Below are positions 1-10,419 of a stretch of 64,000 bases of DNA, in pieces. Positions within the stretch are counted from its first letter, which is position 1; each line of letters starts with the position of its first letter. Location: assembly GCA_964036195.1 (NCBI GenBank), contig OZ038456.1, positions 19,592,001 through 19,656,000 of the forward strand, written 5' to 3'. The translations under genes and the position numbers were made by a program. Origin of the DNA: Sphaerolaimus hirsutus (lineage: Eukaryota; Nematoda; Chromadorea; Monhysterida; Sphaerolaimidae). Below the pieces are notes generated by a model that was given only the letters and a program-made list of their open reading frames with translations, ran no database searches and was not told the DNA's origin.

Positions 1-77
1 ATAATTTCACATGTGTTAAGCTTGATGTAAAATAGACACTGCAGTGGTGCTTTGGCACTTTTAACATTTCCACTTAC

Positions 78-256
78 AACACACAGGAAGAGCATCATTT
101 CCCATTTTGTCCACTTGCAATCCTGGGCACCCAGCAGGTGTGTGCACAAATTCATGAGTTCTAGGGAATGGAAAACCCAAATGTAATGGATAGTCTATAG
201 CAATCCCAATTGATTTATCCATTAGGCTTGCCCAATTGAATCCTTCTTTGTGATAA
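78..256 (-). CDS. UGT copy A exon 7
   Basis: A 179-bp exon with acceptor TTTTCTAG (TTTTCCAG in copy B) and donor GTAAGTGG. It encodes a LMDKSIGIAIDYPLHLG segment and PFPRTHEFVHTPAGCPG, equivalent to the UGT linker leading into the sugar-nucleotide domain. The remaining exons lie left of the window. Confidence 0.7.
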
Positions 257-794
257 CTAGAAAAGTTTTTTATGTCAATTTTGCAATTATATTGTAATAA
301 ACTCATCAGCCATGAAAGGAATCAATGGTCTGATGGACGGTGTGAATGAGCGCCGCCCAGACTTCACACTCCTTGTGTAGGGGTGTACAAATAGAAATTT
401 GACAATAGATTAAGTGAAATCTAACGGATTAAATTTGAATTTAGTTGTTATATTAAATAAATATTGGATATTTTTTTATTATTATAACTTAAACATCTAT
501 ATTATAATATTGACAGCAATTTCAAGAGTCACTGAATGACCTAAATTTGTAGTAATGTACAATTTTGATTGTTTTGTACACATACGTATTTTCCAGGGGG
601 GAATTTGTCCACAGGGTCACAGTAATATCTCTTACAATTCAAACTATATATAAATATAACTATATGTCTGTCAAACTAAATTTATTACCACATTACAAAG
701 CATTAATTGGATAACACGAAATTGAATTGAATTCCATTACCTGAATTGAATCAACTGATTAAAATTTTTATTTAAGATGTGCACTATTTTGCAC

Positions 795-825
795 TTATCT
801 TTGGGATCACGGATTTCTTTCCTGT
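795..825 (-). CDS. UGT copy A exon 6 (31-bp microexon)
   Basis: It lies between acceptor ACTTTGCAG and donor GTGCAAAA, encoding RKEIRDPKD plus split codons on both sides. This restores the phase between exons 5 and 7 in both copies. The intron between it and exon 5 is only 24 nt here but 45 nt in copy B. Confidence 0.55.
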
Positions 826-849
826 CTGCAAAGTTTATTAATTATTTAC

Positions 850-981
850 TAGTTATGCCAACACACAATTGCATCATTGCATTCATCTTGTGGTGCACAT
901 AAAGTTGGGTGACTGCCAAATTTTCCAAGTATTGTCTCAAATTGTACAACCTTGTCCAGAAATTGTGCACATTATATGAAA
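850..981 (-). CDS. UGT copy A exon 5
   Basis: A 132-bp exon with acceptor ATTTTTCAG and donor GTAAAT. It encodes VHNFWTRLYNLRQYLENLAV, a recognisable version of the UGT motif MTFxERxxN. It is phase 1 at the 3' end. Confidence 0.7.
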
Positions 982-1065
982 CTGAAAAATGGCATGGTAT
1001 TAACAACAGCACTCATGGAGCATTTTTATGTAGAATATAAAAATGATGTTGATTTTTTGATCATG

Positions 1066-1482
1066 AGACCCCGTTTACACGGATTTTTGTGATGACTCGA
1101 CAACAATAAAACGTTCAATAAGTTGAGTAAAAAGGTTCCATATTCATTAGAAAAAGTGGTCAAGTATACATTCTACCTAAGCGAATATGCAGGCCAAATT
1201 GCAGACTCATGCTTGTAGCTCAAGATTTATAACGTTCGAAAAAAGTTTGCTATTGTTGCTGGCTGTCGGAGACAGTCCGACAACTGTCCGACAACTGCAA
1301 AAGTTTTCAAACGCCTTTAACTCATGAGCTACAAGCACGATTGTGCAATTTGACATGCATATTCGCCTAGGTAAGATGTATAATTGACCACTTTTTCTCA
1401 TCAATATGGAACATTTTTACTCAACTTATTGAACGTTTTATTTTTGTCGAGTCGTCACAAAAAATCCGTGTAAACGGGGTCT
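1066..1482. mobile_element. 417-bp foldback MITE with AGACCCCGTTTACACGG ends
   Basis: Near-perfect inverted arms run from AGACCCCGTTTACAC at the left to GTGTAAACGGGGTCT at the right, and the pairing extends most of the way inward. Copy B lacks it at the homologous position (about 51035), giving an empty site in intron 4 of the UGT. Confidence 0.8.
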
Positions 1483-1686
1483 AATGCTCAATGGATGATG
1501 TATTTGGTAAAAAATGTTATCATTATGTCATCATCAAATATGCTGTAGTTGGTAAAATTTAGACAAGATTACAGATGCATTACTTTCACCAATATGAGGA
1601 ATACAAAAACAATCTTTTACTTGATTCACTTTTGCTCTAAATAAATATCTTATTGTAATGGCTTGACGACAGTTATTGAAGCTGAC

Positions 1687-1775
1687 CTGTTTCACTTGGA
1701 TCAGGTAATGATGGCACATTGGTTGATATAGCTGCTTCAGAACCACTCAGATGCAAATCCATACTATTTGGCATC
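1687..1775 (-). CDS. UGT copy A exon 4
   Basis: An 89-bp exon between acceptor AATACAG and donor GTCAGC. It encodes a short SGSEAAISTNVPSLPD segment. Both phases fit exon 3 (AG+G) and exon 5 (G+TT). The same boundaries occur in copy B. Confidence 0.6.
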
Positions 1776-1889
1776 CTGTATTGAATATAACTTTACATTA
1801 AATAAAAAAATTTTAATATATATATAACATGCTATTTGAAAATAGAAATATATTGATTTATAGCACTGGATTAATAAAATGCAACAAGT

Positions 1890-2105
1890 GATATAAGTGC
1901 AGGGAAAAAGGACCATAGTGCAATTTGAAAAAATTGCACTGGGTCCAGTGCAGTGCACAGTGTCAATTTTTCAACATGACACTAGTGTTGCGGCACTTTC
2001 TTTTACCAGTGCTCCAACTGTGTTGGTGTCCATTATTTAATTGGCACCAGTGCCTGAGTGGTGCACTGCACTGCCATATTTCCCATGCCTTTTCCATCAC
2101 TCCCA
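1890..2105. repeat. GTGCAC-rich repeat, present in both copies
   Basis: The stretch is full of short GTGC/GCAC words such as CAGTGCAGTGCAC and GTGGTGCACTGCAC. The same sequence is at about 51450-51660. It lies in intron 3 of the UGT. I could not define target duplications. Confidence 0.5.
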
Positions 2106-2109
2106 TACA

Positions 2110-2371
2110 TACGGTATTTCCTAGAATTACCCCCTTGGGGGTTATTTTTTCAGAGTGAAAATTTTGAGAGAAAAACGTGAAAAATGTAACAATAACCACC
2201 ATTTCTAAGTTTTTACAGCCTTATATAAGGATGTAGATGGTATAAACAATGTTCTAATGTAACACAGTAAGTGTTTTGAACGTCTGTTATGCATTTCCCG
2301 GACCACAAAATCATAGTTCCCATTTTGAGGGGGGTATTTCAAGGGGGGGGGTATTTCGAGGAAATATGGTA
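2110..2371. mobile_element. TA-type MITE, CGGTATTTCC ends
   Basis: The left end is CGGTATTTCCTAG and the right end TTTCGAGGAAATATGG, with runs of C and G just inside. It belongs to the CCGTATTTCCTCG family. The same insertion is at 51663-51903, so it predates the tandem duplication. Confidence 0.7.
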
Positions 2372-2378
2372 TGTACCA

Positions 2379-2728
2379 TATGGCTCCGAGTACAATCCCC
2401 TCCAGATCATAGTGCCCAGGCACTATGCAATGCACAAAAAATATTTGGCAAACAAAGCAGATAACCTAAGTCTCCCACACAAATGTTCTCTTGCTTGATA
2501 TCGCCTGTTGCAAAAAGATGAAAAGATCTAGTGGTGCATTGCGGCACGCATCTGGTGTGCGTGTCTGGTCAAGTGTCCCAGTTTGATCATACTTTCACCA
2601 TGCAATAACGCATCGGCAGCAGTGTTAGGTGAATTGCATAGTGCCCGGGCACTGCGCAGCACTCGGAAAGTGTTTGAAAAAAGCCCCCAAATTTGTATAG
2701 TGTCCCAGGAATTATACTCGGAGCCATA
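2379..2728. mobile_element. Foldback MITE with TATGGCTCCGAGTA ends
   Basis: TATGGCTCCGAGTA at the left pairs with TACTCGGAGCCATA at the right. Internal GTGCCCAGGCAC and GTGCCCGGGCAC words form a second inverted pair. The copy B equivalent is about 51915-52260. Confidence 0.65.
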
Positions 2729-2778
2729 AATTAAGCACCATTCCATCACTAAATGCAACATAAAAAGTGACAACCTGG

Positions 2779-2969
2779 GGACAGTCCCAAGCCCTGTAAA
2801 GTGTAAAGTAAAGTGTCAAATGTAAAGTCAAATGCAAAGTAAAGTGTCAATCAAAACAAAAAAAGAAAAGATTTTATTACTGAACTTTGCATGACATTTG
2901 ACACTTTACTTTGCGTTTGACTTAACATTTGACACTTTACTTTACACTTTACAGGGCTTGAGATTGGCA
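2779..2969. mobile_element. Introner-like MITE 1
   Basis: The long inverted repeat includes CCCTGTAAAGTG near the left end and CACTTTACAGGG near the right. It is flanked by CCTGG on both sides (2774-2778 and 2970-2974). Read on the gene strand it begins GTGCCAATC directly after exon 3 of the UGT, so it supplies that exon's donor. Its far end reads CTGTCCCCAG, a usable acceptor. Confidence 0.75.
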
Positions 2970-2970
2970 C

Positions 2971-3147
2971 CTGGTGTAATAGATGGCGTAAGCTTGACTG
3001 TTGCCTATGAATGGTGACGCCTGCGGAAAGCCGAATGTGACATCGACATAAACCAGCGACCAATTATTTCCTCGCAATTTTCTTATCAATGCCGCATTGT
3101 CGCTATCATCGATCCCAATCTTTTGGTGTTCTTCAAATACTAAAGAC
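2971..3147 (-). CDS. UGT copy A exon 3
   Basis: The acceptor is TTCTCCCCAG. The exon codes for LIRKLRGNNWSLVYVDVTFG, resembling the UGT stretch just before the acceptor-binding loop. The donor GTGCCAATC is the terminus of the inverted-repeat element at 2779-2969. It is 177 bp, phase 2 at the 3' end, and fits exon 4. Confidence 0.7.
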
Positions 3148-3444
3148 CTGGGGAGAATAAATATATCGTATTGAAAACGTGCTCTGGGGAAGTTCTTTTA
3201 CATAAAAACTTATCAAAAGACAAGGGGAACGGGGGTATATGAGCAGGTAATATTTTTAGGAGGGGGAGAACTATTTATGGCTGTGCTGTGGGAGGATGAT
3301 ATTTGGGGAATGTAGCCACCAACCACCAACCCATCCTACAATACAACCACATCAACTTCGTTTTTGCACGAAATCGTATTTGTCACTGCAGACACTACAC
3401 CTCTGGTTGTTAGAGGTAGCTCAGTGAAATTTTGTGCTATGTAG

Positions 3445-4152
3445 TAGGGTTCAAACAGGATTGACTTTTCGGGATCGGAATCGGGATTGTTTTTTGAGAT
3501 TTCGGGATCGGGATCGGGATTGGCCTTTCGGGATCGGGATCGGGATTGGCTTTACGAGATTTCGGGATCGGGATCAGGATTGACCTTTTGGGATCGGGAT
3601 CGGGATTGGCGTTTTTTCGGGATTGGGATTAAGGCCTTAAAAAATTGGTTTTCAGGGTTTTTTTGCTGACATTTCGCAAAAATGACCCAAAACACCAAAA
3701 ACAATGGATGCCAGAAACGTTGGATTAAATTGGCATTCAAAACAATGCCTTTAGATTCATTTAGGCACTGCACAATTGTCATTCACACCACTGTCTGTCT
3801 ACCATAAATATATGCGTGTGTATTAACCTTAAACTATGGTAATGGGCACTGTATCCATTTGTAGTGGTTCCATGCCCATGGTACAGAGATATAGAGGGAG
3901 GTAGGGAAATGCGCGCACATTTTTGCGAACTGCATACAAAAATGGTCCCTAAAAAGGGCCATTTCCGGCACCTTTTGTGTCTGTGAATTATTCCGGGATC
4001 GGGATCGGGATTGGATCTTTTTTTGGGATCGGGATTGGGATTTTTAAACTCTCGGGATCGGGATTTGCTTTTTCAAATTTCGGGATCGGGACCACAAATA
4101 CCCGAAATTTCTCGGGATTCGGGATCGGGATCGGGATCCCGTTTGAACCCTA
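3445..4152. mobile_element. hAT-like MITE with GGGATC arrays
   Basis: The ends are TAGGGTTCAAAC and GTTTGAACCCTA. Both flanks inside the ends are tandem arrays of CGGGAT/GGGATC words. Copy B is empty here: its sequence runs straight through CTATGTAG, which precedes the element in copy A. The right duplicate is slightly altered. Confidence 0.8.
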
Positions 4153-4188
4153 CTATTTATGTAGCCCCAAATGTAACACCACATCAGG

Positions 4189-4388
4189 GGGCAGTTCCAA
4201 CAAACCCTGTAAAGTGTCAAATGTCATGTATAATGTCAATCAGGACAAAGAATAAAAGATTTTTTTACTGAATTTTGCTTGGCAATTGACACTTTACTTT
4301 ACATTTGTCATGATAGTTGATCTCTGCATGACATTTTACATGACATTTGGCACTTTACTTTACATTTTGCAGGGTCTGGAATTGGCAC
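4189..4388. mobile_element. Introner-like MITE 2
   Basis: The ends are GGGCAGTTCCAA and GGAATTGGCAC, with CAGG duplicated at 4185-4188 and 4389-4392. It lies inside UGT intron 2. The same insertion is at 52953-53165. Confidence 0.75.
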
Positions 4389-4425
4389 CAGGCAGGTTGC
4401 TGCGGCTCAACAAGTGCCTTGCCAG

Positions 4426-5612
4426 TAACGATGGCAAAAAAAGATTCGAAAATTCGAAAACATTTTCGAATTTTCGAATTTTTTCGGAATTTTCGAATTT
4501 TTATTTCGCCCCTAGAAAAAACACTTAAAAATCGATTTATTTTTCAAAAAATTCGAAAATTCGAAAATTCAAAAATTCGAAAATAGTTTTCGAATTTTTT
4601 AAGGAATTCAAGGCAATAAAACACACTGTTAAGTTCAACGTGCTAAATAAATCAACAATTGATACGCGGCGCGGATGGAAAAGTGAAACGTAACAAAAAA
4701 ACGTTGAAATGTTCTCCATGGCGGAAGAGGCGGACTTCGACACATCCGTTTTTTATACTGTATTTACTCGAAATATCCCCCCCCCTCGAAATACACACCT
4801 CAAAATTTACACTATTAATTCATAAACCCCCCTAGAAATACCCCCCCCCCCCCCCAATTTGGTGTATGGAGAACGTAATGCAGTTTGTGATCTGGGAAAC
4901 ACAGAACACACGTTAAAAAGAATGACTGTGTTGTGTAGAACAGGGTTTGTACCATCTACGTACTTATATAAGTATATAGAGTCTTATAAAAGGCAGTTTT
5001 TGTTGCATTTTTTGACATCTGTGTTACCTACAAACAACAATTTAGTACTGGGATTTTGAAAAATTTCTGGCAAAATAATACACCCCCCTCGAAATACCCA
5101 CCCATCGTTTACCCCCCCAAGTTTCCACTCTGAAAAAATAATACGGTATTTAAAGCCAATTTTGTATTTTATGCTGATATTTTATTTGACGCCAATTTTT
5201 AAATTGTTGTTTTTATTGCCTTCGCTCTGTTGGTGAATTAAATGTATCAATGTGTTAATTAAATGAAGAAGCAGCACACTGGTTTGCATAACTCATTCCA
5301 CCATTTTTTATGCTAATTTATGGTTAAAATAAGGTCATAACAACTGAGCAGAACATGAAGCCAGTCCAAATTCTGTGTTTAAAGCTTAAGATTCAATATT
5401 TTTCCAAAAAGATTCGAAAATTATTTGAAAAAATTCAAAAACTAGCCAAAAAAATTCGAAAATTGCCAAAAAAGATTCGAAAATTCGAAATTCGAAAAAT
5501 AAATTCGAAATTCGAAAATTATTTTTAGGAAAAATTTGAAAATTCGAAAATTCATTTCAGAAAAAACACTTAAAAATTTAAATACTTTTTTTTCGATTGT
5601 TTGCCATCGTTA
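4426..5612. mobile_element. hAT-like MITE with TTCGAA arrays
   Basis: The ends are TAACGATGGCAAA and TTTGCCATCGTTA, with a perfect 8-bp duplication CTTGCCAG at 4418-4425 and 5613-5620. Copy B has the empty site near 53200. Subterminal regions are dense repeats of AAAATTCG/TTCGAA. A TA-type MITE (4758-5146) is nested inside. Confidence 0.85.
4758..5146. mobile_element. TA-type MITE nested in the TTCGAA element
   Basis: The left end is CTGTATTTACTCG after TA and the right end AATACGG before TA. The interior matches the long family members at 18202-18650 and 55290-56518, including a GTGTATGGAGAACGTAA block. Confidence 0.7.
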
Positions 5613-5692
5613 CTTGCCAGTCATAAAAAGTTATTTTGACCCTGTTTTTGTCCGATGGTGAATCGAATTTGGACACTTGCCAACTTCTAGAC

Positions 5693-5947
5693 CAAATATG
5701 GTAAATTATAACGCCTTGAAGACTAACCAACCAAGGAACAAATTCCATAATTGGAGTGAACACCCAAAACCATAGATTTCTACTCAAATCTGTGCCAACT
5801 GCATTGTCCATAGCACAATCAACCTGACGTTTACCATGCACACCCTTGTCAAAAATGTGTTGACTGAATTCAGGTGGGATAATGCCAGTGAAAGGGTGGC
5901 AGGATTCAGTGTAGAATGTCACGTCGTAGTTCAAATGTGTGACTAGG
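5693..5947 (-). CDS. UGT copy A exon 2 (N-terminal acceptor domain)
   Basis: The acceptor is CCCGCAG and the donor is GTCTAG. The exon begins with a helix and strand (SLVTHLNYDVTFYTES) like the UGT pattern LxxRGHxVTFxT, and continues to an IIYHIW end. It is 255 bp with 1 nt and 2 nt split codons that fit exons 1 and 3. In copy B the 3' edge is interrupted by a short insertion. Confidence 0.65.
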
Positions 5948-6008
5948 CTGCGGGTGGAAGTGGGGTATTTGTTGTGATGGAATTTGGTTGAGCTGAATTT
6001 GAAACTTC

Positions 6009-6131
6009 CCGTATTTCCTTGAAATACCCCCAGGTACTTATGAAAAATACCCCTTCCCTCGTAATACCCCCGTAAAATTTGCACTCTAAAAAATAACCCC
6101 TCTGGGGTGGGGGTATTTCGAGGAAATACGG
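6009..6131. mobile_element. Short TA-type MITE in UGT intron 1
   Basis: CCGTATTTCC at the left pairs with GGAAATACGG at the right. The interior is C-rich then G-rich. The same copy is at 53706-53828. It keeps an ORF open across the intron on the minus strand, which is coincidental. Confidence 0.75.
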
Positions 6132-6379
6132 TCAACCAATTTTGAATGGCATTTGAGTTGACTGGAATTGGGTGTTCATCATCTACAGTTGACGGAAAGT
6201 AAAAGTAAATCATTCCGGTAAACTCAAGTGTGTTTATGGCTGATGAATGAGTTTACTAAGTTCTTTTAATTTACTTGATTAGTTAAAACTTAAAAATGTA
6301 CTATAAACTAGCGTGTGCAGCGACATTGTGCACCAAAACTGTGTCAAGATGTAAAAACTCTCTCTAAAATACGCTTTAC

Positions 6380-6489
6380 CTTTCTGCCATTGGCAACATG
6401 CCCAAAGCGTGGCTTTTCGTGCTCGACATGTAGGTGAAGAGAATCTCGCCGCATAGCACAGTTTGATACAAATTGAGTAGAAAATACAT
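6380..6489 (-). CDS. UGT copy A exon 1 (signal peptide)
   Basis: The ATG is at 6489-6487 and the donor GTAAAGCG follows 6380 (phase 2). It encodes a hydrophobic signal peptide and then an ILFTYMSSTKSH-type stretch. That matches the start of a mature UGT, where a beta strand is followed by a conserved SH. The exon joins exon 2 in phase through AG+C. Confidence 0.7.
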
Positions 6490-6726
6490 TGTAATGCAAT
6501 GTTTATGGAATGTGAAATCGAGTGAATTCATTTTTGTCGCTTGATAAACCGTGATTTTTTATCATTAGCTTTCAGATTTTATATTTATAGATTCGTACTT
6601 GTGCTACTGATTTTTATTATCACAGCATCAGTGCCTTATCAGTGAGGAAAGTGAATTAAGTCGTCTTCTAATGCGAACCACGCAGTCGTTTGTTATCTTC
6701 ATTGCACTGATGTCAAAACATCATTA

Positions 6727-6849
6727 CCGTATTTATTTGAATAGTTCTATTTTTTCGTCACCTTTTTACCTGCCGTTCTATTGGAGGTGCCGTTCTATCG
6801 GAGACTGCCGTTCCATTGAAGGTATGCTGCTCTATTAGAAGAAATACGG
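6727..6849. mobile_element. TA-type MITE with repeated TGCCGTTCTATT words
   Basis: It runs from CCGTATTTATTTG to AAATACGG between TA dinucleotides, with TGCCGTTCTATTGG repeated inside. It lies between UGT copy A and receptor copy A. In copy B another family member (55290-56518) is inserted into a TA of this element. A relative is at 38570-38642. Confidence 0.7.
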
Positions 6850-7007
6850 TAGGTAAATAAATAACTGTGCAATGATCAGGATCACCGTGCATACGTACGA
6901 GTGTGTGCTGATAAATTGCTATTTTTCCTGATTATTGTCAGCCATTAAAAAGAGGTGCGAATGAGCACTGTGTCTGTGACATTTCATTTTGCATAGCTTT
7001 TAAGTTA

Positions 7008-7159
7008 CCGTATATCCTCGAATATATCCCCAGGGGAGTTATTTTTTCAAGAGGGGGAAGTTATTCAAGGGGGGAGTTATTATTTCGTCAGAGGTTTTGA
7101 GGGAGGAGTTATTCAAGGGGATGAGTTATTCGAGGAGGGTCTTATTCGAGTATATACGG
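7008..7159. mobile_element. TA-type MITE, CCGTATATCC ends
   Basis: The ends are CCGTATATCCTCGAATA and TATTCGAGTATATACGG, with several GGGGGAGTTATT words. The longer version at 56778-57168 carries about 240 extra bases. Confidence 0.7.
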
Positions 7160-7276
7160 TGGTACGTCAAAATATGCTTCACGTGTAATTTACTGCTTTA
7201 CGCAACAGAAAATAAGCTCATGAATGTATTTGTTTCCCAGAATCATCGACTGCAAGTGCAGTAAATCAAGTAAATA

Positions 7277-7814
7277 CTACAATAGCGTCTCATTTTTAAA
7301 AGGATAATGCAAGTAGAAAACGATATTCTTTTTGGGATCATTGTGCACGTGCGCCAAAATCACAGAATCTTCACTCTGATCACATGTGTCCAGACTCAAA
7401 CCGTGATGCAAAAGTAGATCACTCGTGTCCGGACTGGCGGGACTGTTCGCCGGTACATTGTTTCTTTTCAACGGCAGAAACAGTGCCAAACCATTCTGCT
7501 GCAGGGGGCCGTTATCGTAATCGGGGCGTCTTTGCAACGAATGCACCCTGACCCTCGGAATTGGAACTGGGCCCAGGTCGGGGTTTACACCGGCAAATGC
7601 GGGTGCAGTTCTGCAGTTGATATGTCTGTGGCAATGTGCCGCGTGGCCATTTTGACACAGCGTTCCGCTGTGCAATGGAATTGTCGATTTCAGTTTGTCC
7701 GCGTATCGATAGTGCACCACGCTGGGTTTTGGCTCGTTGCCAGGGGAGCATTTTGACGACGTGCCAAAATATGGTCGCGGGTTTGGTGAAGGTGCTGGAG
7801 CTGTGGTCGCATTT
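7277..7814 (-). CDS. Receptor copy A exon 10 (cytoplasmic tail)
   Basis: The acceptor CCAACCATTCAG joins exon 9 in phase (AC+A). It encodes about 178 residues, rich in Pro, Asn, His and Asp, and ends with TAG at 7279-7277. The frame is open and well conserved in copy B at 57282-57819. Confidence 0.7.
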
Positions 7815-8238
7815 CTGAATGGTTGGGGCGAGTGGTTTTATTTTTTTTACAGTTTTTGGGCAATTAATTTTGATTAAAAAATTGGAAAATCCATAAAAAA
7901 TCTAAACTCAGAGCACACGTAAAAAGAAATAAATTGGGTGGAAAAACTGAAGGCGGTGCAAAATATGACAAAAGCAACAATCCATCCTTTTCTATACCAT
8001 TTAATTCTGTCGAATTCCCCAATTGAATCCATACCATAGCTGAACTTTGTCGGCAACTTTGCAAGCGAAATGCAGCCACACAGCACAGCGACACTTTGCA
8101 GAATTGTGCGAAATGTACAGCCACTTTCAAAATGGAAAAAGCCTGGTGAAGTGGTGCGCCGGTAGCTAGAATGAGCTTGGCTACATCTGGTTTTGCAGTT
8201 TTTCGTTTCTGAATTTCTGCAAGTTGTCACAGAGCAGG

Positions 8239-8474
8239 CGTCGACCCCGGAAGTGGTAAAGTGACAAAAAAAGTGTGACTGGCAAGTGTGAAGTTACAAT
8301 AAGTCAAGTGGCGAGGAAACTTAACGGGTAGGTGCTCGTCAAGGTGTGGATAAGAATACTTGCCTAATCACGTAAGTTTCACTCTCATTTAACTTACCAC
8401 TCGACTTTTTTTACAAGTCACCACTTACCACTTACCACTTATCTTGTCACTTTCTTACTTAGCGGAATTGGCAC
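8239..8474. mobile_element. Introner-like MITE, TAAGTGG variant
   Basis: CAGG is duplicated at 8235-8238 and 8475-8478. The right end GGAATTGGCAC matches the introner family, but the interior is made of CTTACCACTT/AAGTGGTAAG words. It lies in receptor intron 9; the copy B counterpart is 58220-58462. Confidence 0.6.
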
Positions 8475-8781
8475 CAGGTTTTCAGAGAAAGCTCAATTTA
8501 AACCAAACCAAATGTGCGCCAGGCATAAAGTGCCGGCCACCCGCGCACCACTACGCAGGATATAAATTTTGAATTTTTTAGGTACATAATCAGTCCATCG
8601 TTGCTGTCTGAAGAACCGGTGCTGGAAAAAAACGATATTTGAAAAATTGAATTTTTATCGGGATTCAGAATGGGGTCTCAAAAGTGGCGGTAAAAAGTGG
8701 GAAAATCAAAGACAGCGCGATAGAAAGACAAAAGGCGACACTGGCGCGATTTCTGGTATTGATTGAGTGATGACAATCTGG

Positions 8782-9188
8782 GGCCGCTCACAGACACTGT
8801 AAAATGCCATGTCAAATGTCACATGTCATGCAAAGTGTCAAAAGTCATGTGGAATGCCCTGTAAAGTGTCAGAAGTATTTTACTGGCATTTCTCGTGAAA
8901 AATTACTGTGCATTATTACTTTTGGCACTTGGTTGCAGTGACACACATTTGACATTTACAGCGCATTTTACTGGCCTTGGACTTGGAGTGGCACCAGGGG
9001 GCAATCCCAAGCCCTGTAAAGTGTAAAGTAAAGTGTCAAATGTAAAGTCAAATGCAAAGTCAAATGTCAATCAAAACATAAAAGAAAAGATTTTATTACT
9101 GAACTTTGCATGACAATTGACACTTTATTTTGCATGTGACTTTACATTTGACACTTTACCTTACACTTTACAGGGCTTGGGACTGGCA
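8782..9188. mobile_element. Two adjacent introner-like MITEs
   Basis: Unit one is 8782-8994 and unit two 8999-9188, with CAGG between and after them and CTGG before. Each ends GGCAC. They lie in receptor intron 9 and are present in copy B (58764-59202). Confidence 0.7.
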
Positions 9189-9422
9189 CCAGGCTGTCAG
9201 TAAGGGACATAAAGTAAGCCAATTCGAGTTTACCATTATTGTGCTGAGTGAGCATTGTGAAATTCCGGGGGCTTTCTGTCGGATCTTGTAAAATGACATG
9301 TAAAATTTCAGAAAATTTTTCAAGAGTGTGTTGCATTCAATATTTTGCAAACTTTTTACAGGATGCGGGACTGAGCTAAGACTTTTACGCATTTTACCTG
9401 CATTTTGTCAACGCTAGTACTA

Positions 9423-9631
9423 AACGATGGCAAATTTTACACTTCCGATTTCGAATGTACAAATTATCGAAATCGTCAAATTAATGAAAAATTTCGATAA
9501 TTTGTTACGCAGAAACTATTTTCAAAGTTCCCAGTGCTTTTTAACTGTGAACCATTCGCATATAAAACTCAAAAAGCGATGAAAATTTTACAATATTTTT
9601 CGAGTTTTTAGATTTTCATTTGCCATCGTTA
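9423..9631. mobile_element. hAT-like MITE with AACGATGGCAAA ends
   Basis: AACGATGGCAAA at the left pairs with TTTGCCATCGTT at the right, with TTCGATAAT-type words inside. It shares its termini with the element at 4426-5612. Present in copy B near 59425-59630. Confidence 0.6.
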
Positions 9632-9706
9632 CTAAACACTGGCAGTGCATAGACTATCACACGTACTGTCACTATCGCACTATCATCTACTACTATGTAA
9701 ATATTA

Positions 9707-10172
9707 CCGTATTACCTCTAATATAAGGTATACCTTATATTGTTTTCGTCAGATTTTTCGAGCCAAAAGTTATGCCTTATATTAGAGGGTACCTTATATT
9801 AGAGGGTACCTTCAATTATTTTCACCAGATTTTAAAGAAATTTTACCAACAGTGAACAACGATACAATTCATTTTTTTCAATTTGGAATGTACGAAATAG
9901 GTGGTACAGTATCAGTAAAAATGGCAGAAGTCGACGAAGAGTTATCGCAGTGCCCTTCGGCACCATTTTCATCATTTTCCGCCATGTTTGGAGACCGTTG
10001 TTTTGATTTTGCGCGTTTTGGCACGCAGCCAGCTGTGCCTTATATTAGAGGTATGCCTTATATTAGGAGGTACCTTATATTTATTTCGTCGCGTTCAAAA
10101 TATCCAAAAGTTATACCTTATATTAGAGGGTACCTTATATTAGAGGGATGCCTTATATTGGAGGTAATACGG
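9707..10172. mobile_element. TA-type MITE with CCTTATATTAGAGG repeats
   Basis: It runs from CCGTATTACCTCTAATA to TTGGAGGTAATACGG between TA dinucleotides. Copy B reads straight through a single TA at the homologous site, proving the TA target duplication. The interior repeats ACCTTATATTAGAGGG. The ORF across it is not a gene. Confidence 0.85.
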
Positions 10173-10296
10173 TATGTATTTATTTTACGCAACATTCGCA
10201 GACCACATAGTGCAGGTGCAGTGCAGGGTACCAAAAAAGTGCTCAGCACACAGTTCAAAAACCACCAAAAATAAGGTTAAAAAACGTAAAACTTAC

Positions 10297-10419
10297 GTCA
10301 TAGCGCCATTAGGATTTCTCATTAATCTAGTGGTGGCCCCATCCGAATGAGTAGTGCAGAAAAACATGGCCGTCAAATCTTTACGGATGCGAGGGTCGCT
10401 CGCGCTGTACACGAAAATT
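10297..10419 (-). CDS. Receptor copy A exon 9 (helix 7 end, helix 8)
   Basis: The acceptor is ATTTCGCAG and the donor GTAAGT. It encodes IFVYSASDPRIRKDL, the helix 7/8 junction typical of class A receptors. The coding sequence is conserved in copy B. Confidence 0.85.

Larger units (their letters stand above)
1..6489 (-). other. UDP-glycosyltransferase gene, copy A (5' part, cut by window edge)
   Basis: Seven exons are visible on the minus strand: 6489-6380, 5947-5693, 3147-2971, 1775-1687, 981-850, 825-795 and 256-78. Each has GT-AG borders and matching phases. Bases 1-77 are the start of intron 7. The product is a membrane UDP-glycosyltransferase of the family that conjugates small lipophilic compounds in the ER. 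The family call rests on homology to copy B, which carries the nucleotide-sugar signature. Exon 1 keeps an ATG and a signal peptide, and I saw no stop in these exons. The large introns are filled with transposons (1066-1482, 2110-2969, 3445-5612, 6009-6131). The gene lies about 0.8 kb downstream of receptor copy A on the same strand. Confidence 0.75.

Noticed and set aside
5578..6213. One long 211-residue minus-strand ORF
   Set aside because: It reads through a MITE and an intron; only 5947-5693 fits the UGT model.
9184..9286. Extra receptor exon between exons 9 and 10
   Set aside because: Open frames exist, but their phase does not fit exon 9, whereas exon 10 joins exon 9 directly.
9852..10274. 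140-residue ORF
   Set aside because: It crosses the right border of a TA-type MITE and repeats IRG-type words from CCTTATATTAGAGG units.
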